Source: Magnaporthiopsis rhizophila
Taxonomy: Eukaryota; Ascomycota; Sordariomycetes; Magnaporthales; Magnaporthaceae
DNA: 64,000 nt
Assembly (NCBI GenBank): GCA_003049465.1
Contig: PYSS01000029.1
Span: 1-64,000 of the forward strand
Reading direction: 5' to 3'
Program-made: the position numbers and the translations under genes
Notes under the pieces: generated by a model
Databases searched by the model: none
What the model saw: the letters and a program-made list of their open reading frames with translations, nothing else
Told to the model about the DNA's origin: nothing
Shown here: in pieces, positions 57,902 through 64,000 of the stretch
How the letters are laid out: every line of letters starts with the position of its first letter
How positions within the stretch are numbered: position 1 is the first letter of the stretch

Positions 57902-59981
57902 CTACGACACCTTCCCCGGAAGCCGCCACGCGACCAGGTCGTCGCGGACCTCAAACTCGTCCACCTCGCGGGCGCGCCTAAAGCCGTCGCGGCCACGGTG
58001 TTCGCGGTCGCTGCTGTCGCCACCCGTGGTGGTGGTTGTGGTGGTGGTGTTGGTGGTGAGGCTGACGAGGCTGCCGGAGCGGGTGCGCGACGACAACAGC
58101 TCCCTGCCTCTCCTCCTGGCCGCCGTCGCCCCGTTGCTGTTGCTGTTTCCGTTGCTGTTGTTGTCGTCGTGCTCGCCGCGGGACCTGCTGCGCGAGGCGG
58201 TGCCGCTGCCGTAGCCGCCGTTACCGCTGCCGGCGCTGACAATCAAGGTGCGTCCGCTCTTATCGCTGGCGCCGCTGCGTTGCCGCCGGTGGTTCGAGGG
58301 CCGTCCGCTGCTGTAGCTGTCGCCGTTGCCGCTGCCGGATCTGGTGCCCAGAAAACCCCGCACGTCGCGCGGTCGTAGCGTGGCGCCTCCTCCCCCGCCG
58401 CCGTCGTCGTCTGCCGACGAGGGGCTACCGTTTCCGCTGCCGTTGCCGCTGCCCCATGGCGACGGGGGCGCGAGGCTGCTCGTGGCGGAGAAGCGGGCGG
58501 AGCGAGCGGAACGCTGGCGCCGGTGGCTGGCGCCGCGGCCGCCGTTGCGCGCGGCCACGTCGTTACTATCGTCGGCGAAGCCCACGCCGCGGTGGCTCAT
58601 GGCCGAGTTGCGGCTGCTGCCGTCCGAGAAGAATAGCGGGCCGGCGTCCGGGTCCGTGAAGCCGGTGCCGCCGCCGAATATGTCCTCGATGCACGCATCG
58701 GCGGCCAGCTCGCCCTGCGACGGCGGCGAGGCGATTGATGCTGTGAGCGCCGTCCGGTACATGTCCAGCTCGACGGGATCTCGGTGTTTGAGGACGGTCG
58801 GGGCGTCTTTGAGCATACGTTTTTGCCACATATTAGTAATGCTTTCTCCGCTTCCATCTCTCTCTTTTCAGCTGGGAACTCACGGCGCTTGGTGTCATCC
58901 TGATCAAGATGCTCGCCCGCGAGGCCAAGGCCCGCGATTCCGCCAAAAGCCGGAGCGGTCCGGAGGGCCGGGGCAATGAAGTTGCGGTCGCCGTCGATCT
59001 GGATCATCAGGATACCGATTTTGAGGGTGCTGTTGATCTTGCTCTCCTGCATGAGATGCCGGCGGATGACGCCCTCCTGCACATCGTGATGCAGGATCAT
59101 GCCGCTATCGTTCTGATGCGCACTGGAGCTGCTGCCACTGCCACTGTCGCCGCCGCTGCTGCCGTCCTTCTTGCTTGACGGGCTGGAGCTGACAGGCTGC
59201 GAGGACGAGGAGGAGGCGGTGTTGGCGCCGCCAGTTGAGCTCCGGCCGCGCGAGAGGCCCATGTTCAGCTTGCCGACCTGGTGGTGGATCTGGTCGCCGA
59301 CGGCGGCTGAGGCGGCCGAGGCGGCCCCGGCGACGGCGTTGGCGGCGGAGCTAAAACCGCCACCTCCGGCGGCCGCGGCGTGAGGGCGCTGCCTTAGGAT
59401 CTCCTCGCTCTCAACGACATACTCGCTCAGGTTGAGGGTGACCTTGCCCAGCATGACCCTGTCCTCGCCGGGGCCGAACTCCTGCGCTACCTCAAACTCG
59501 ATGGGGCACTCGTCCAGGTTGTTGTTGCGGTCGATGTGGATGCGCAGTGGGACGATGCGGCCAAAATCGTACTCGACCTTGTGGTTGGCGATGGGCCGCT
59601 TCTCGGTGCGGCCGCGGTGCTCGCCATGGATAGAGTGCGGAAGGTACCATTTTACCTGGGAGACGCCGCTCACCAGGGGCACGTTGTTGAGGTCATAGAT
59701 CTATGCCGCCTGGTTAGCACACGAAGGTGTCGGTGTCTGTTGCTGGACGAGCTCTGTCCCGCCACAGCTGGCGAGCACGGCATAAGGCTGTGTGTATGAC
59801 TTCGCCATCACGACAGCACCGGCTCGCCCGCCGCTGTTTTGGATGCGACATACCCTCAGATGAAGGTCAAACTTGGGCTGTGATGAGCAAAAGTATCAGC
59901 AGCTGAACCTAGTTCGAGGAGTACATGGCGGCACATATATACCTTTTTAGCCTTGTTGACTGTCGGTAGAAAATGCTTCAT
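57902..59981 (-). CDS. NT-C2 (EEIG1/EHBP1-type) domain protein
   Basis: CDS join: 59981-59943, 59877-59854, 59700-58884, 58806-57902, 594 residues. Exon 2 is only 24 nt (PKFDLHLR); its inclusion restores the typical start TVNKAKKPKFDLHLRIYDLN. Residues about 14-125 form the NT-C2 domain: SGVSQVKWYLPHSIHGEHRG, KVEYDFGRIVPLRIHIDRN, FEVAQEF and RVMLGKVTLNLSEYV. A Gly/Ala/Ser-rich linker follows, then a second conserved block (STLKIGILMIQIDG and APAFGGIAGL) and DMYRTALTASIASPP with ACIEDIFGGG. The last 250 residues are a Ser/Gly/Arg-rich, probably disordered tail with a Thr run (NTTTTTTTTGG). NT-C2 domains link membranes and Rab or cytoskeletal partners in animals; the fungal role is not established. 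The third donor is GTGAGT and its acceptor (CAAAG) is ordinary. Confidence 0.85.
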
Positions 59982-61347
59982 ATTAGTCAAGGGAACAGAC
60001 GGCTCCTGCTGAACTCGAGCGTTGGCACGCAAGGCGGGGCTCCATCCAGATCCAAGTGGCCTTATTCTAGCGATGAGGCGAATGCGACAAACGGACAGCC
60101 CAGAGTCATGCAGCAGGAACTCTGCGTATCACCCCTTCATGCTCGACGGCGAGCGGGAAGTTCTGATGGATGTAATCCGGCGTCCGGACGCTGGTCCTTC
60201 TTCTTTCTTTGCCCTCTCAGAACTTTCCGAATGGGTTGGGGCGTTGACGACGGTGGATGACGGGAGGAGTGTTTGTCGGGCCCAAGTCCATGTGTCAAAA
60301 GCGGCTTCCAGTCCAAGCAATCCGAGAGCTCCCTTGCGCCTGAAACAGTGCAACCCGGTGACGCAAAGGGCTTGTGACGTGCAACGGCAAATCCGATCCG
60401 ATCTCGACCTTGCTTAATCCAGAATCTTTCTTCACTCCAATCCGGGGAGAGCAGAAGGCGAGAGAGAAAGGAGGGACGATAGAAACGAAAATGGAAACCG
60501 GTTCCGTGCTTACTGAGAGATGTCATGGCCGGCAGCCCGGCTGAAGACGAATGCTCGTTCGAGAGCAGGGGCTTGCCTGGAATGTACCCACGACTCGGAA
60601 ACTCGATCCGGTGGGCGTGCCCAGGCCGGTGTGTGTGTGCTGCGGCGCGGCGGACGAGATCAGACCGGGCGACTGGTGGCCGCCTGCTTTTGGGCTCAAT
60701 CAATGCAAGAGGCGTGCTGCAAAGGGTGGAGGCGCGGGTTTCCACACACACAGAAAGACGAGAAGGGAAAATAAGGGGGCGATGGCACCATCACGAGCAC
60801 TCTGGAAAATAACAAGATGGCAATCTAGATAAGAACCGATAATTATCGATTCGGCCGTGCTCCCTACACAATTCCAGGTTCCGAGGATCTAGCCGGGCAC
60901 CAGACCGCATGAGTTGGCCCGATGCACGGAGCACATGCAGTGTGCAGATTTGTGGGATACACGTACGCCTTCACCGCACTGCCTGGCCATCGATTGAGCC
61001 TATTTATTGAAATGCAGCCACTGTGGTCTGTGCTGTCCCTCCAGGCTACAAATCATGAATTCCACTGCCTAAAGCAGCTAAAAAGCCGCTAAACCCGTGG
61101 CGCACCCCGGCTTATTCTCCCGCACAAGGCACCTGCAATCACATGGGCCTCGAGTCACACCAGGAAATCCATCCCAGAAATCCGGGACACTCATCAGCGC
61201 TGATGACAGCTGGGCTAGACCCCGCTTGGCCGTCTCCACCTTCGGCTTGTGGGCCTCAGCTCAACATACCTCAATACATTCTTAACATCAGCTGCGACTG
61301 AATTTTGCATATGGTCGCCTAAAAGCAACCCTCCTGCGATCGCACCC
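59982..61347. other. Shared upstream region of the divergent NT-C2 and POP1 genes
   Basis: About 1.4 kb separates two divergent start codons. No gene is supported. The frames at 60137-60751 (minus) and 60520-60832 (plus) lack family resemblance. The region presumably holds both promoters and leaders. Confidence 0.5.
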
Positions 61348-64000
61348 ATGGGGCCCAAACAGGTGACCCGGCCAGACGGCGCTCCCCAGACTGCGGGGAA
61401 GAAGCGCCAGGCCGGCGCCGCCGACCACAATGACAACCAGTCTAGCAGCAGCAACGGCGCCGGCCGGCCCAACAAGAAGGCCAAGGCCCGCGTCGATCGA
61501 AGCATCCCTGTTCAGACCTCGGCCGCCGACGCCCTCACCGCTGACGGAGAGGTGAACCTGCCCCAGTTTCTCGAGGCCCTGCACGACAGCATCGGCGGGC
61601 TCGAAGCCGCCATGCGCCGCAGCAGGGCCTCGGGCACCAGCCGCGCCTTCCAGCAAGTGCCGCGTGACCTGCGCCGCCGCACCGCGAGCCACAACCCCAA
61701 GCGTGTGCCTGCTCGCCTGCGCGCCCGCGCCAAAGCCGAGATGGCCGCCGACAACACCCCGCAGAAACCCAAGAAGAAACAGCAGGGTGTCGCGAGGGCC
61801 CTCGACAAGTCCAGGAAGGCTAGGAGGCTTGTCCTCGCCGTCCTGACCGAGACGGCTCGTCTACGGGCCTCGCTCCTGAATGCAGCCGAGGCCCAGGCTG
61901 GTGGTGGTGATGAAGGCTCAGCTGCCACGGGCGCTTCCTCCGGCAAAGCCGGCGAGCCCGGGGCTCCGAAGGCACAAGTCGAGAACTTGGGCAATGCCCT
62001 GGCCAAGACGCGGGAGCTTGCCAAGTTGTTGGATCGCGAGGAGCCTCATCTTGGCGACGAAACCTCGAGCAGGACTGAACAGATCAACTCTATCGTCTCC
62101 AAGGCTAAAAAGTTCGCCCAAATTTCCGCAAAGTCCAAAGGGCTCAACGAGCTTCTGAGTGAGATGTCCAAACATGGGGAGGCCCTGCCAACAGAAAAGC
62201 TCGGCCAGGCCCTGGCCAAAACGAAAAAGCTGAACAAGGTGATCAAGGAGGCAAGCAAGCTAGAAGAGCAGATCGAGCCGCTGGACCGAGATGGGAAAGA
62301 AGTGTGCGAAGCGGACGAGATTCTCGCCGACTCCATGCAGGTGGACGATGAGGATATCATTATGGGCGACACGGATCTTGATATGCCAGACCCGTCTCCG
62401 CCCCGTGATGGGGGTAAGCGAGAGAAGAAGGGACAGCTACCAACACACATCTGGCATGCGAAACGAGCCAAAATGTCGACCCGGGACAATCCCTTCTTCA
62501 GCAAGCCAACCCCGTTGAACATGAACACAAAGACCGTGCGCAAGATGCACCGCGCCTACAATACGTCCGCTTTTATGCGCGATGCAAGCCACCGCGGTTT
62601 TATCCAGCTGTCCGGCTCCGCCGATGACCTGGAGGTAGTGCTCAACTCTATAGGAGTCCGCCCCAAAGGCGCCACGGCCGACTGGGTCCGCGGCTGTCGT
62701 GTCTGGGTAGGCACCATCAGTGGTGCGGGCCCTTCAGGTCATCTAGAAGACGTCACACCGGCGCGTGCCATATGGAACCCACCGCTGATTCATGCAGCTA
62801 CTGCTGAGGTCCCATCGGAGCAGCGCCAGGTTCTCATTGAGGTTGAGCCTGAAACTGAGCAGCGGGTGCTGGAGCTCCTCCAATCCGCGGCAAATCCACC
62901 CAACGAGAAGTCACTTTCTGTGACTGTAAGGAGTCTCTCCACCGAGCTTGGTTGTATAGACCTCCACGGTCCGGGGGCCACAGGGAAGCTGCTTAGTGTC
63001 GTGCGGCCGCATCATCTGCCTGATGCCGATCGTTACGAGTCGACACATTGGCGTCTCCTTGGGGCCCTGAAACGGACACAGATGGATATGCTGGGCTACA
63101 ACATCTGCCTTGGGCTATCTGTTGCGCCACCGGACAGGTCACCGCCGGACAGGACAGCTGCGCGGTGTGAGGGTGCGGGAGACGAGGTCGAAGAGCTTCT
63201 GGCTGCCCAGGACGCTTGGGCCACTGAGGCAAATCCGCGGCCATTCGCTCTATTCGATCCCGCTAGGCGAGCCAAGGCCTTGTATGCCATACGCCGAAAG
63301 CGGAACCAAAACGCCGACAAAGGTGGAAATGATGACGCCGATCCGATACCTATCCTGCTTGTCTGCTCACGTCCGCAAGCCCATGGACTGGGGCCGGGAT
63401 GGACCCTGATCTGTCAGCGTGAGGCCGTCAAGACCTTCTGGCTGCGGTTGGCCAGTCAGAAGACGGGGCCTGGTGCTGCAAGGCCGATGGAGGTGGCCTG
63501 CTTCGAGGAGACGCATCGGATCCACACGGAGCGCGGCGTCCCCTTCTTTCCGGTGGACTTTCCGGCCACGCGGGTAGGGCTGACCTGGGAGCTGAAAGAG
63601 CGCGAGCGCCTCCGCAACGAATGGGAGCGCCGACCAAAGGGCAAACGGACCAGCTGGAAATCGCTGGATCTGCGGCCACAAGGCTGTCGTGATGGTTCCG
63701 GACGCAAGGGGGAGCATGGAGATCCTTTCGCGTGTGACTGGGAGCATATGTTTGCACTGTCGCCAAAACCCGTCAAGGGCGGACATGTCGAAAATAAGGG
63801 CGCCGGGATGGGCAAAAAGAAACATCAAGACGAAGAGCAACTTGACCCACCAGCCTTGGATGTGGAAAATCATCCTCTGATGGGCTCTATCACCAACGTC
63901 GGGCCCTCGAGCGTCCGGGACTACATCGCTACAGCGGCCCGCGGCCTTCAAGAGAATGTGCCACAACCAACGGCCGTGCCCGAGTTTGGCCTGGTGACCG
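61348..64000 (+). CDS. POP1: POP1, RNase P/MRP protein subunit (5' part; runs off window)
   Basis: From ATG 61348 the frame is open for 884 codons to the window edge, with no intron or stop. The N-terminus is basic and disordered (GKKRQAGAADHNDNQSSSSN). Residues about 100-133 carry the Pop1 N-terminal signature RAFQQVPRDLRRRTASHNPK followed by RVPARLRARAKAEM. A Lys/Glu-rich segment with short repeats (ALAKTRELAKLL, ALAKTKKLNKVI) precedes LPTHIWHAKRAKMSTRDNPF (about 365-384). The POPLD-type region (about 672-745) reads GLGPGWTLICQREAVKTFWL and ends GVPFFPVDFPATR. Pop1 is the large scaffold subunit of RNase P and RNase MRP, which mature tRNA 5' ends and pre-rRNA; these roles follow from the family. 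The usual 'nPLw.f.ipltPtEKsyRptHRa' stretch is shortened and diverged (FFSKPTPLNMNTKTVRKMHR). Confidence 0.9.
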   Translation, partial: MGPKQVTRPDGAPQTAGKKRQAGAADHNDNQSSSSNGAGRPNKKAKARVDRSIPVQTSAADALTADGEVNLPQFLEALHDSIGGLEAAMRRSRASGTSRAFQQVPRDLRRRTASHNPKRVPARLRARAKAEMAADNTPQKPKKKQQGVARALDKSRKARRLVLAVLTETARLRASLLNAAEAQAGGGDEGSAATGASSGKAGEPGAPKAQVENLGNALAKTRELAKLLDREEPHLGDETSSRTEQINSIVSKAKKFAQISAKSKGLNELLSEMSKHGEALPTEKLGQALAKTKKLNKVIKEASKLEEQIEPLDRDGKEVCEADEILADSMQVDDEDIIMGDTDLDMPDPSPPRDGGKREKKGQLPTHIWHAKRAKMSTRDNPFFSKPTPLNMNTKTVRKMHRAYNTSAFMRDASHRGFIQLSGSADDLEVVLNSIGVRPKGATADWVRGCRVWVGTISGAGPSGHLEDVTPARAIWNPPLIHAATAEVPSEQRQVLIEVEPETEQRVLELLQSAANPPNEKSLSVTVRSLSTELGCIDLHGPGATGKLLSVVRPHHLPDADRYESTHWRLLGALKRTQMDMLGYNICLGLSVAPPDRSPPDRTAARCEGAGDEVEELLAAQDAWATEANPRPFALFDPARRAKALYAIRRKRNQNADKGGNDDADPIPILLVCSRPQAHGLGPGWTLICQREAVKTFWLRLASQKTGPGAARPMEVACFEETHRIHTERGVPFFPVDFPATRVGLTWELKERERLRNEWERRPKGKRTSWKSLDLRPQGCRDGSGRKGEHGDPFACDWEHMFALSPKPVKGGHVENKGAGMGKKKHQDEEQLDPPALDVENHPLMGSITNVGPSSVRDYIATAARGLQENVPQPTAVPEFGLVT

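Noticed and set aside
60137..60832. Frames of 85-204 codons upstream of POP1 and the NT-C2 gene
   Set aside because: They overlap in opposite strands with no domain, start context or splice support; treated as shared promoter region.
61348..64000. Long open frame first considered as a retroelement Gag or ORF1
   Set aside because: The RAFQQVPRDLRRRTASHN and POPLD-type motifs identify it as POP1.

Overview
The window reads as nuclear DNA of a filamentous ascomycete (Pezizomycotina, most likely Sordariomycetes). Genes carry short GT...AG introns (78-122 nt in most cases), often with a CTAAC/CTGAC branch site. Coding exons are GC-rich with C/G-ending codons. Two eukaryotic tRNAs, one with a 9-nt intron after the anticodon, lie among genes for fungal secreted hydrolases, small cysteine-rich secreted proteins and a member of an expanded fungal kinase family. 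Species cannot be named from the sequence alone. GH12 and GH106-type hydrolases plus effector-like secreted proteins fit a plant-associated or saprotrophic lifestyle; this is inference.

Layout. 1-15.4 kb is gene-poor and full of A/T homopolymers. It holds a relic on the minus strand resembling an Est1-type domain (about 3.7-3.9 kb) and a possible 50-residue ORF ending in Cys-Cys (11.4 kb). 15.5-20.2 kb holds a two-exon Ala/Pro/Gln-rich gene, a 713-bp perfect (CT)n array, a 260-bp MITE-like element and a six-cysteine secreted protein gene. 22.6-27 kb holds a three-exon kinase-like gene lacking a DFG aspartate, the best copy of a dispersed ORF-bearing repeat, and a ThiF/TcdA-type enzyme. 29.3-35.4 kb holds a GH12 endoglucanase and a GT32/Och1-like glycosyltransferase. 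36.4-40.3 kb holds three more copies or relatives of the dispersed repeat and a Pro-rich gene.

40.3-43.3 kb holds an acyl-CoA synthetase-like gene whose 3' end is interrupted by an 893-bp terminal-inverted-repeat element flanked by TA; the ancestral last codons and stop are still legible beyond it. 44.5-48 kb is a six-exon GH106-like gene. 48-54.1 kb carries a possible 110-residue ORF, RNA 3'-terminal phosphate cyclase, a pirin with a hydrophobic N-terminus, tRNA-Trp and a PQ-loop transporter. 55.3-64 kb carries tRNA-Gln(CTG), a secreted protein with a kexin-type site, an NT-C2 domain protein and the 5' part of POP1, which runs off the window.

The genes are a normal fungal mixture and do not form an evident biosynthetic cluster. 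Housekeeping RNA functions (TCD, RTC, POP1, two tRNAs) sit among secreted wall-degrading enzymes. The most unusual material is repetitive: the dispersed spliced-ORF repeat with its T-rich minisatellite, the two TIR elements and the very long (CT)n array. Two NNN gap markers sit inside homopolymers, so assembly around such tracts should be treated cautiously.
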